A DNA stretch of 64,000 nucleotides, from positions 7,738,001 through 7,802,000 of the forward strand of contig OY727099.1 of the NCBI GenBank assembly GCA_963402885.1, in the 5' to 3' direction. This document shows, in pieces, positions 21,270 to 34,000 of this stretch (positions are counted from its first letter, which is position 1; the number at the start of each line of letters is the position of its first letter). The notes under the pieces are model-generated. The model searched no databases, was not told the origin of the DNA, and was given only the letters and a program-made list of their open reading frames with translations. Origin of the DNA: Antedon bifida. Taxonomy: Eukaryota > Echinodermata > Crinoidea > Comatulida > Antedonidae. The translations under genes were made by a program, and so were the position numbers.

Positions 21270-24200
21270 CTTTTTATTTATTTTCCAAAAATTGCCATAT
21301 TTCAGCCTTTTTATTTTTTGACATAAATGGTTACTAAACGTCTATAAGATGCTTATAACGCAATATATGCCCATATATAGCAATATTATTGCATAATAAC
21401 AGTATTTTACAAAGTACGTATTTTGGACATTTTTGAAAAAAATCTCTGTAATAATAAACATGCGCAGAGTCGAATAATGCGTTATGCGCATGTCAATTGT
21501 GCTATAGTAACCAGTTTTATCGAAAAATAAAAAGGTCGAAAATTGGCCATTTTTTGAAAAAATCCCTGTACTATTATAGTACAGGGAAATTTTCGAAAAT
21601 GGCCGAATTTCGACCCTTTTATTTTTTGACATAAATGGTTACTATAGCATAATAACGTATTCGGATATTCACCACCTGGACATTTACCCCCCGGAAAACC
21701 ACCCCCCGGAAAACCACCCCCCGGAAAACCACCCCCCGGACAACCACCACTTGGACAACTACCCCCTTAGGACAACTACCCCTTTAGGACAACTACCCCC
21801 TGGACAAATACCCCCTTAGGACAACTACCCCCGGACAATTACCCCCTAGGAACAATTACCCCCCCCCCCACCCCGGGTAATTACCCTGCGGACAACTACC
21901 TCTGACACAATACTCCCCGTAGAACAACTACCTCCTGAACCTGGACAATACTCCCGAGGGCAAATAATCTTTTAGGACAACTACCTCCGTAGGACAACTA
22001 ACCCCTGGACAACTACCCCCCGGACAATTACCCTCTAGGAACAATTACCCCCTGACAATTACACCCCCCCCCCCACCCCGGGTAATTACCCCGCGGACAA
22101 CTACCTCTGACACAATACTCCCCGTAGAACAACTACCTCCTGAACCTGGACAATACTCCCGAGGGCAAATAATCTTTTAGGACAACTACCTCCGTAGGAC
22201 AACTAACCCCTGGACAACTACCCACCAGACAATTACCCCCTAGGAACAATTAGCCCCCTCCGCCCCGGGTAATTACCCCGCGGACAACTACCTCTGACAC
22301 AATACTCCCCGTTGGACAACTACCTCCTGGACCTGGACAATACTCCGAGGGCAAATAATCTTTTAGGACAACTACCTCCGTAGGACAACTAACCCCTGGA
22401 CAACTACCACCCAGACAACTATCCCTTTAGAACAACTACCTCCTCGGACGGACAACTACCACCCAGACCATTCAACAACCTGACTCTGCAACAGTGTATA
22501 ATAGGAATTAATAACTATATTTTAATTCGATACTTTGACGAATTACTATTCATTATTGTAAACAAAAGTAAAAGATTGAACATAAATATAGTCCTAAGGG
22601 AGGGGGTAGTTGACCGGGGGGTAGTTGACCGGGGGGTAGTTGACCGGGGGTAGTTGACCGGGGGGTAGTTACCCGGGGGGTAGTTACCCGGGGGGTAGTT
22701 ATCCTAAGGGGGGTAGTTGTCCTAAGGGGGTAGTTGTCCGGGGGATAGTTGTCCGGGGGGTTGTTATCCTAAGGGGGTAGTTGTCCTAAGGGGGTAGTTG
22801 TCCGGGGAGTAGTTGTCCGGGGGGTAGTTGTCCTAAGGGGGTAGTTGTCCGGGTGGTAAACATCCGGGGGGTAACTGTCTAGGGGGTAGGTGTCCTAGAA
22901 CCCATAATAAACATGCGCAGAGTCGAATAATGCGTTCTGCGCATGTTAATTGTGCTATAGTAACCACTTTTGACATAAATGGTTACTATAGCATAATAAA
23001 CATGCGCAGAGTCGAATAATGCGTTATGCGCATGTTAATCGTGCTATAGTAACCAGTTTTATCGAAAAATAAAAAGGTCGAAAATTGGCCATTTTTTGAA
23101 AAAATTCCTGTACTATAGTACAGGGAAATTTTCGAAAATGGCCGAATTTCGACCCTTTTATTTTTTTACATAAATGGTTACTATAGCATAATAAACATGC
23201 GCAGAGTCGAATAATGCATTCTGTGCATGTGAATTGTGCTATAGTAACCAGTTTTATCGAAAGATAAAAAGGTCGAAAATAGGCCATTTTTTGAAAAAAA
23301 TTCCTGTACTATAGTACAGGGAAATTTTCGAAAAATGACCAAATTTCGACCCTTTTATTTTTTGACATAAATGGTTACTATAGCGTAATAAACATGCGCA
23401 GAGTCGAATAATGCGTTCTGCGCATGTTAATTGTGCTATAGTAACCACTTTTGACATAAATGGTTACTATAGCATAATAAACATGCGCAGAGTCGAATAA
23501 TGCGTTCTGCGCATGTCAATTGTGCTATAGTAACCAGTTTTATCGAAAAATAAAAAGGTTGAAAATAGGCCATTTTTTGAAAAAATTCCTGTACTATAGT
23601 ACAGGGAAATTTTCGAAAAATGACCAAATTTCGACCCTTTTATTTTTTGACATAAATGGTTACTATAGCGTAATAAACATGCGCAGAGTCAAATAATGCG
23701 TTCTGCGCATGTTAATTGTGCTATAGTAACCACTTTTGACATAAGTGGTTACTATAGCATAATAAACATGCGCAGAGTCGAATAATGCGTTATGCGCATG
23801 TCAATTGTGCTATAGTAACCAGTTTTATCGAAAAATAAAAAGGTCGAAAATTGGCCATTTTTTGAAAAAATCCCTGTACTATAATACAGGGAAATTTTCG
23901 AAAATGGCCGAATTTCGACCCTTTTATTTTTTGACATAAATGGTTACTATAGCATAATAAACATGCCCAGAGTCGAATAATACGTTCTGCGCATGTTAAT
24001 TGTGCTATAGTAACCACTTTTGACATAAATGGTTACTATAGCATAATAAACATGCGCAGAGTCGAATAATGCGTTATGCGCATGTTAATCGTGCTATAGT
24101 AACAAGTTTTATCAAAAAATAAAAAGGTCGAAAATTGGCCATTTTTTGAAAAAATCCCTGTACTATAGTACAGGGAAATTTTCGAAAATGGCCGAATTTC

Positions 24201-26760
24201 GACCCTTTTATTTTTTGACATAAATGGTTACTATAGCATAATAAACATGCGCAGAGTCGAATAATGCATTCTGTGCATGTGAATTGTGCTATAGTAACCA
24301 GTTTTATCGAAAGATAAAAAGGTCGAAAATAGGCCATTTTTTGAAAAAATTCCTGTACTATAGTACAGGGAAATTTTCGAAAAATGACCAAATTTCGACC
24401 CTTTTATTTTTTGACATAAATGGTTACTATAGCGTAATAAAAATGCGCAGAGTCGAATAATGCGTTCTGCGCATGTTAATTGTGCTATAGTAACCACTTT
24501 TGACATAAATGGTTACTATAGCATAATAAACATGCGCAGAGTCGAATAATGCGTTCTGCGCATGTCAATTGTGCTATAGTAACCAGTTTTATCGAAAAAT
24601 AAAAAGGTTGAAAATAGGCCATTTTTTGAAAAAATTCCTGTACTATAGTACAGGGAAATTTTCGAAAAATGACCAAATTTCGACCCTTTTATTTTTTGAC
24701 ATAAATGGTTACTATAGCGTAATAAACATGCGCAGAGTCAAATAATGCGTTCTGCGCATGTTAATTGTGCTATAGTAACCACTTTTGACATAAGTGGTTA
24801 CTATAGCATAATAAACATGCGCAGAGTCGAATAATGCGTTATGCGCATGTCAATTGTGCTATAGTAACCAGTTTTATCGAAAAATAAAAAGGTCGAAAAT
24901 TGGCCATTTTTTGAAAAAATCCCTGTACTATAATACAGTGAAATTTTCGAAAATGGCCGAATTTCGACCCTTTTATTTTTTGACATAAATGGTTACTATA
25001 ACATAATAAACATGCGCAGAGTCGAATAATGCGTTCTGCGCATGTTAATTGTGCTATAGTAACCACTTTTGACATAAATGGTTACTATAGCATAATAAAC
25101 ATGCGCAGAGTCGAATAATGCGTTATGCGCATGTCAATCGTGCTATAGTAACCAGTTTTATCGAAAAATAAAAAGGTCGAAAATTGGCCATTTTTTGAAA
25201 AAATCCCTGTACTATAGTACAGGGAAATTTTCGAAAAATGACCGAATTTCGACCCTTTTATTTTTTGACATAAATGGTTACTATAGCATAATAAACATGC
25301 GCAGAGTTGAATAATGCGTTCTGCGCATGTTAATTGTGCTATAGTAACCACTTTTGACATAAATGGCTACTATAGCATAATAAACATGCGCAGAGTCGAA
25401 TAATGCGTTATGCGCATGTCAATTGTGCTATAGTAACCAGTTTTATCGAAAAATAAAAAGGTCGAAATTGGCCATTTTTGGAAAAAATCCCTGTACTATA
25501 ATACAGGGAAATTTTCGAAAAATGACCGAATTTCGACCCTTTTATTTTTTGACATAAATGGTTACTATAGCATAATAAACATGCGCAGAGTCGAATAATG
25601 CGTTCTGCGCATGTTAATTGTGCTATAGTAACCACTTTTGACATAAATGGTTACTATAGCATAATAAACATGCGCAGAGTCGAATAATGCGTTCTGCGCA
25701 TGTCAATTGTGCTATAGTAACCAGTTTTATCGAAAAATAAAAAGGTCGAAAATTGGCCATTTTTTTAAAAAATCCCTGTACTATAGTACAGGGAAATTTT
25801 CGAAAATGGCCGAATTTCGACCCTTTTATTTTTTGACATAAATGGTTACTATAGCATAATAAACATGCATCGAATAATGCGTTCTGCGCATGTTAATTGT
25901 GCTATAGTAACCACTTTTGACATAAATGGTTACTATAGCATAATAAACATGCGCAGAGTCGAATAATGCGTTATGCGCATGTCAATCGTGCTATAGTAAC
26001 CAGTTTTATCGAAAAATAAAAAGGTCGAAAATTTGCCATTTTTTTGTATATGGATTTTTTCGAAAAATTGCCAAATTTCAACCTTTTTATTTTTTGACAT
26101 AAATGGTTACTATACGTCTATAAGATGCTTATAACACAATATATGCACATATATAGCAATATTATTGCATATTAACAGTATTTAAAAAAGTGCGTATTTT
26201 GGCCATTTTTGGAAAAAAAACCCTGTACTATAGTACAGGATTTTTTCAAAAAATTGCCAAATTTCAACCTTTTTATTTTTTGACATAAATGGTTACTATA
26301 CGTCTATAAGATGCTTATAACGCAATATATACGTATATATAGCAATATTATTGCATAATAACAGTATTTTACAAAGTGCGTATTTTGGCCATTTTTTCGA
26401 AAAATTGTCATATTTCGGCCTTTTTATTTTTTGACATAAATGGTTACTATACGTCTATAAGATGATTATAACACAATATATGCGCATATATAGCAATATT
26501 ATTGCATGATAACAGTATTTTAAAAAGTGCATATTTTGGCCATTTTTGAAAAAATCCCTGTACTATAATAGTACAGGGATTTTTTCCAAAAATGGCCATA
26601 TTTCGGCCTTTTTATTTGTTGACATAAATGGTTACTATATGTCGATAAGATGATTATAACACAATATATGCACATATATAGCAATACTATGGCATAATAA
26701 CAGTATTTTAAAAAGTGCGTATTTTGGCAATTTTTTTGAAAAAATCCCTGTTAGGGTTAC
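21270..26760. repeat. Hairpin-rich satellite array
   Basis: Long (about 195 bp) and short (about 88-90 bp) units alternate. Both contain ATGCGCAGAGTCGAATAATG between inverted GGTTACTATAG and CTATAGTAACC words. The long unit adds a self-complementary stretch centred on CCCTGTACTATAGTACAGGG. A higher-order copy of 1049 bp is visible: about 23190-24240 repeats at 24239-25289 with very few changes. The flanks (21270-21450 and 26040-26760) hold diverged relatives with period about 180 bp and AACAGTATTTTA words. A foldback-like element interrupts the array at 21656-22902. Short minus-strand frames beginning MSKVVTIAQ or MVIFRKFPC are translations of the repeat, not genes. Confidence 0.9.
21656..22902. 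mobile_element. Foldback-like element, family 2, copy A
   Basis: A 1247-bp element in the satellite. The left arm is a minisatellite of GGACAACTACCCCC-type units and the right arm is the inverted GGGGGTAGTTGTCC type, around a single-copy centre containing AAAAGATTGAACATAAATAT. An 8-bp direct repeat CATAATAA flanks it (21648-21655 and 22903-22910). Removing the element and one repeat restores an uninterrupted satellite unit. There is no ORF. A shorter relative lies at 41155-41705. Confidence 0.8.
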
Positions 26761-28011
26761 CTCAATATTATAAATATATATAAATATTTCACACAGGAAA
26801 AATATTGACAGCAAAACAGTATAGTACTAGTTGTAATATATTTTTTTCAGAACAGTTAGCACAGCATTATACAAATTAAAAGCAAGCAGATTTTAACCAT
26901 GAAAGAATTTTAACTAATTAATTCACGGTCTTAACAACAACAAACTGCTTGTTACCAACTGCTATTGACGACAGCCTGTAAGCTCCAGTCCATCTATGCT
27001 TCCTAAAACATTATACTTAATGGACACAATTGTCCTTACTTTACTAATATATTGCAACATATTTAGCAACGGCTTAATGTGCATTCAGTAATATACTGTA
27101 CTCTATCTGGTAAGCCAACTTACTGGCATACTATACCCTTCATTTATAAACAAAAGTTTCTTTTTATTTTCATTACATCAAAACTGGAAAAGTTAGTACC
27201 AAATTCACACGTACAAATGCAAATAAAATATACATTAGTCATTGAACAAGGATAAATCCTCTCAGCAATTTTTATTTAGTTTTTTGCTTATTTTGTTTCC
27301 TTTGAGATATGTTAAACACAGTTCAGTAAAATTAATTCTTATAATTTTTATTATTTTGGTATAAAAATAAAACCAAATATTGTTTGAACAACACTATTAC
27401 AAAGTAATCTGATTGGTTGTTTGAAATTGAGATGTTTTCCTTGTTTATGTTGTAAAAGCTTTGTTGTACATGTGAATCAGATATAACTTCGTGGGTGCCA
27501 TGTCCCACAGCAAACTATTTACATTATTCATGCCTCATTGTGAGACTTGTATTTTTAGACTTAAATCATTATAGTACAGAATTAAAACATTTACACATGT
27601 CGACGAGACACAGTGACTCATTAAACAGAAAGTAACTTAATCCATGCGAGAGTAACTCGCAGACACTGTGTAAACGAACATGAATCTACCAACATAGGTA
27701 TATTTGTATTAAAAACAAACACAAAAAGAAAAATATATATTCATTGCTAGAGTTCACAACAAGCACCATACAGACAAACAACAAACTACTTTTGACTGTG
27801 TAGGGTGCACATTTTTATAGCAATAATCAATTACACATTTATCATTTTTGCATATGTCTGAATATAATAGACATAAGCTTCTTTCCGCCCACAGTCAAAA
27901 TCTTGTTAATAAGGTTATTATCTTGAGTAGTGACCATAACAAAGACAAATAAAGAATTTAAGACACTAGACAGAACACCACTGAAACTACAACAGCTATT
28001 CAACATTGTGT
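26761..28011 (-). other. Probable 3' UTR and downstream region of the ZC3H12-type gene
   Basis: No coding similarity was found between the satellite and the stop codon at 28012-28014. Several minus-strand AATAAA words occur here; I cannot choose among them without transcripts. Confidence 0.4.
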
Positions 28012-31000
28012 TTACTTCACATTGTTCAACACTGCCACAATTTCCGATGGGTCTGTTGTGTCTGGCAACTTCTTCATCGCCTTTTCTACAGCCTGTTGCC
28101 CGAAGAGGGCGCTCAAATGGTGCTTCATGTTGCGTCGTTTCTCCTCAAAACCATCCGGTCTTTCTTTCTTCTGGACAAGCACTGGTTGAGGTGCATTGCT
28201 CGACATTACTGGGTAGTTAGACGCTGAAGTGTACGCCCACTTGTCTGGCCCATGTGTGACAGGGCTAGGCCTAGGGTAGTAATCCATTGTTCCCTTTGCA
28301 CGTAGAACTCTCTCCTTAGGCCCTTGTGGATACGAATCATATTGGCTAGGCACTTCCTGGTAGTATTGTGGGGGTAGATGCCCATACATGCTTTTGTAAT
28401 GGGCTACAGGAATCGTAGAGCCGTAACTAGGGTAGCTAGGCCGTCTTGAATATGGCATAGGAGGTCTGTATGTATGGCCTTCTGGTTGGTAATCACTGAA
28501 AACAAAAATAGTATTTATGGTAAAATAAGAAATCAAATGTAAGGGTCAAACGTAAAGGTGAATATTTCATCAGTTATTTATTATATAATAAAGTGAAAAT
28601 TACCTTTGAGATCTAATTTGCATATGACTCATTTCTGTCGCTAAAGACTTCTGGTACTCCTGCGGAATTCTGGGTCGAGCGGGAGGCTTAGTGGATCCTG
28701 GAGGTAATGGCTCCGTGTGCGACTGTCCATATGATTTAAGGTGAGGTGATACGAGTGGATATGTATGATTCTGATTGCTTGAGATGAAGCGGATAGGTTC
28801 AGTGTGTCCTTTATTTGGTTTAATGTCTTTATTATATTGAGGTAAGATTACTCCGGTATCAGATTTTTTCCGTGTTTGTGGATAATTCGCAGATGGTGTC
28901 GGGGATTCCTCTCTCCTAGATAACAAAGGAGCGGTGTATGACATTGCACGAGCATCAGCACCAAGTTTCTCCGCACCTCCGGTTGGTGATTTGGTCTTAT
29001 TCCGGAACTTATGGTTGTCTTTTAAACTGTCCGCGACTGACTTATACCGGGGTCTATCCGAGTGGAAATATTTACATTTGTTTCCAAAGGTACACTTGTT
29101 TCCATATGGACAGTGCGTGATTGGGTCCACTTGCAACGGTTTGATCCGTAGAAAGTTATCAAGACTCGGACCGTTGCGACCTAACGGGTCATCAGGTGGC
29201 ATGAACCTGCAAAAAGAAAAAGCGTACATAAATAACTATGACTATAGTAAACCAACCAAGGCAATCTAACAATAGGATGCTGAGCTCCGGAGATCAAAGA
29301 GTTTTACTGTGGCTGTGTCACAATCAGTTCCATGCCTGTTAACAGACACCGTGCGCCGAGGAGAGTATGTACATAGTACTGTTAGTATTGTAAGATCAAA
29401 GGACTGTTACGAGTCCTATCTTGGCAAGGTGAGCTCAGTGTCCTGTTAGATTGCCTTGAGTAAACTAACAGTACTGTCACATTGCACAATGTTAGTACCA
29501 TTAATAAACAATATTATTTCTATCTCCCTCAAAACTAGCCTCAATGAATTATGTAAACTCTTATTAAATATGTACATTTTCAGCAAAACATATTTTCTCA
29601 TATTTTGCATGATATTGCGTGCTTCCTAATTGAATAGAGTCAACACACTTTGCTGTCATTGTCATTGTATGAACCATGATTCCGGTTTGAAAATCTTTAT
29701 ATAAATCTGGTGCATTATACTGCAAAGCTACCAGGATTTACATAAAGCTACAGGCCTTTCTTCAATACAATTCTATTGTGTTTAAACACAGGTGATTTTA
29801 TATAATACCTCCTGATATTTATAAATTGTTTAGACTAAACTCTAGTGATATGTTATTGTCATTTGCATGGTATAACTTTAAATAAAATGTTTTTTTGGGT
29901 TTTTTTTGTGTTTTTTTTTAGACTTTTAAAACGTGATAATATTTGTGTTTATAATTTTGAATAATATATAAATCGGAGCCAGATCACAGAATTTGTTCAG
30001 GTGGTGAAACAAGGAGAGCAAAGTCGAAATAGCACCTCTACTACTAAAAGAATACATTTTCGACTACTTACTTATCCGTTACAAAGGCGTACATTAACAA
30101 TCGTTCTGCTATGAATTTTTTCCACTCTAAATTTTCATTTTGAAGGTCCCTGAAATTGTCTTTGGAAACTATAATACCATCTAGATCAACGGCCGTTTTC
30201 ACAATGTACCGGTCATCATAACATGTCTTTCGCATTCCGTTTACACGTCGTGATGGGGTGAAAACTAAGATACCTTCTCTCTCTAGGTCAAGCATAATAT
30301 GTTGATCTAAAAGAAACAAAATCAAAGATTCAAATTATAATAATATTTATAATGATATGTTACATATTAATTTTAACTACAGTATAGTTAAGAGTTTATA
30401 AATTGGTTCTAATTTAAAGATGCACTATCATCGTGCGGTAAATATTAATTCAATGAAATGAAATTTATTATAATTATAGATTCTGTACAGTCATACAATA
30501 TCCGCATTACAAGTATAAATACAGTTAGCCCCTAGGGACCATTGTGTCACGTCAGTGTGTATACAGTACAATAAAGCATTTGACTCAATTAAAAAGAGCA
30601 AAACAAATATAGTACTGTGTGTACAAAAGATCCAATTTAAAAATCTGGAGACTGTTAATTATTGGTTTTAAAAGCAATTAATACATAATTTAATACAAAA
30701 TTCAAATATTTATCAGCATTTTCGGTATCATCTAGAAAAAATAATACATCCCACATTTGTAAGTACCATATGACCAAAATATACATTTTCACTCCTACTC
30801 TAAAGTCAATGTACTCAACAGTCAAATCTCTCAACAATGTAAACATAAATATCTTTTATGATATTATTGACCTTTGAACCAGGAAGCTACATCCACAATA
30901 ATCCCTAGAACTACTTGAATAGGAAGCAAACACAACAAACTTGATTGTAATATTATTATGCCATTGCAATAACCTCCTACAAAGCCCACTCATATACTAA

Positions 31001-34000
31001 GAAATTAACATTCCCGGATACCTGTATATCTTATTTTAACAATATTGACACGTTTACAATAAAAAATGATGCTATTAAATCATTTTGCGTTTCATATTTA
31101 TTATTATGTAGGCCTATAGAATGTGACGTTTGAAACACTTTTTTTCCCATCACTGGTTTTTACTATAGAATTAATTGTTACATAAAGTAAATTATTTTTT
31201 AGCTGTTTTCTGCCAGTCGCAATTTGCTCAATACTGTAACTAAAAAATGATTTTAATAAAAGAAAAAGGGTAAAAACCATCCTCTCACTCATAAAAAAAA
31301 ATATAAAAAAAATTAAATTCTGGAACCAACTGCAGTGTACAACATCAACGCTATACCAAAATAGTGTACTTTGTCTAAGTACTTCACGTCCGTCAGTGGA
31401 AGTAACTTACCTTCAATCAGCGTATTTGGTTTTGACGATTCTTTCCTCCACTCCGGTACAAATACTATTATCGTTGAATGTGACCTTTTCTTGAACCAAT
31501 CTACAACAATCTTAATACCTCGACATTCAAAAACCTCCTTACGACCAAAACTAAAAAAGGAAATTATATCAATAAATCATCAATTATTACTGGCCACATT
31601 TGCACTTTTGAAATCAACATTACGTGATAAATAAAAGACACAGTTAAAAGATAATCTATGATAAAGTACTCAATACAAAACAATATAATATTGCATAATA
31701 TACTGATTTATATAATAACTATTGTTATCTTTTTGTTATATATGTAATTCAAATTTACTTCCCTATCAATTGGAATATATTAGTCATAGTGAAATTCAAT
31801 AGTACATTAAACTAACTATGTTATAATCAACCTATTAAAATTACATAATCTATTCACTTACACATAATTAGTCATAACATTCACAATTGTATTTACCAAC
31901 ACCACACCCTATTAATCAATATTTATTAATCAATTTTTAAATTGATTAAATCAATATTTATTAATCATGTTATAGAGTATGTAGTGTTTCTACCAACTTA
32001 CTTAATAATAATTTAATAATAAATATTATAATAATTAATAGTTTATTACAGTATTTTATCTATTTTATCCCCTTTTTTCTTAATGATAGGGATGTGACAT
32101 CACTCTGTCAGATGGATCTAATTTCTTATTGAGTGATTATGAATTTTAAAATATAATTATGTGATGACAAAATATAGAAATATATTTATTAAATTTATTT
32201 CAGAAAAAAAAAATTATTTTCATGTTATTTGGATCTAATTTCTTATGAGTTATGAATTTTAAAATATAATTTACTGTGATGAAAAAATATAGAAATATTG
32301 AGTATTTTATGAATAACCTGCATTATTTTTTTTATTTAGTTCAGAATTTTTTTTTTATTTTCATGTTATATGGTTTGGTTTGGGAGATAGGCTTTGAAGG
32401 AGTGGGTGGAATATATTTATAATATTAATAATGTAAACTAAATATTAAATGTTTACCTCATTGCAATGTTGCTACCGTCAATTATAATTGGCCGTAGATT
32501 CGCGGTATCATCGACCACATGTTGGAAATCAGCGACATCAGCACTTCTCGTAATTGTACTAGTCCTATCTACATCTGCCGGTATCGATGATGAACGCTCT
32601 AGCGCCCCCAATACATCATTCCTGTCCGCATCAGCACCAAGTTGAGGTAATACTTGATCTAATTGATGTTTGGTATAACCTAATTTAAGTACAAAATCAA
32701 GCATTTCCGTGTATTTCTGAAGCAACGGATCCTTCTCATTATCCCGCGACTTCCTCAATAGTTCTTTTTCAACTACAACCTTATCGCGGTTTTTGTCCGA
32801 AACAAGGCAAGAAATTTCACCTGTATTTCTATTCAAGTCATTCGTTTCACAACTAGAACTATCTGCATAGTCGCACGTATTTGAGTTTGTTAACGTTATT
32901 TCGGGTTCCTCGGCCGTCTGTATAAGCGTGCACGCCGTTACTAAACTGAATTCGTCTGACGCTGTTACTCTAAGTTTTGAGTCATTTGGAATATTCTCAA
33001 TAACAGCGCCAGATTCACGTTCAAAGTTTTCAATACGCGTCAAGATGTGATGCGTATTCTCCGGAGAGTACGGTACTATCTGCTCGTGCTTCTTCTCGCA
33101 TAATCCCAACACATATTTCTGTAAGGAAACAAATTAAAATATATTATTTATAAGAATAAAATTGTACTGTTTAATTTTAAAATAATACAAAATGATATTA
33201 AACATTATTCATCAATCATTTAAAAATCCTTAGAAAAACTTTAATTCCAACAGAAAGAAAAAAAAGTTAATACAAATTATTTTAAAATTAATTTGCATCA
33301 TTATAAAGTCATACGACTAAAAAAAATGCAAAATTAAATAATCCAATTTTTAAATGAAATGAAGATACAAAAATAAAATTTAATATAAAATCAATGAACA
33401 ACATTTAAACTTACCAATTGAATCATGGTAAATAAAATAAAAATAAATATAATTTAATTATAATTTCAGCTGTGAAAGTTAAAACCCTCCATTACTGTAC
33501 ATCAAAGAATATACAACTACTACTACTTAAAATTCAAACTTACCAATTGCATAGTGAAATATAAATGATATATATATTTTGTATGACATAAATACTAGGT
33601 ACTATCACAAATTATCAGAACTGACTTTTCAATGGGAACTTAAGTTTCTTATATAGTAATTGATGATACATAAATAAACATTGCAGGAATCACCCACTGT
33701 CAACAAAGACATTGCAAAATTGATGACTAGTCCAGACCAACCCACGCTTACTACCACGCTACTTGTCCAAACATGAACAATGAATACAAACTTAGACTAT
33801 AGAACCAAAAAAATAATACTGTAGCTTTCCACGTTGTGCTTACAACTTCATAATATTATTATTTATTTTCCTTTATATATGTAAATAAATAAATATCAAA
33901 GTTCATAAAAAGTATATACTATATTGATAATATTTAAAAATAAACAACACGTTAAAAATCAGCTGATATTGAGTCTACCTAAAATTCAACAGTCGCATTA

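Noticed and set aside
21660..22890. Telomeric or immunoglobulin-like switch repeats
   Set aside because: The C-rich units are inverted around a unique centre and flanked by a target duplication, which fits a mobile element better than either alternative.
23024..25644. Series of similar small minus-strand ORFs (MSKVVTIAQ..., MVIFRKFPC..., MSKNKRVEI...)
   Set aside because: They are reading frames through satellite units, repeat with the array period, and shift frame between units. No start context or conservation independent of the repeat.
23190..25900. CRISPR-like array
   Set aside because: The repeated units are contiguous and all parts repeat; there are no unique spacers, and this is a eukaryotic genome.
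28934..29269. Plus-strand ORF of 111 codons
   Set aside because: It is the antisense shadow of the ZC3H12-type CCCH finger exon.
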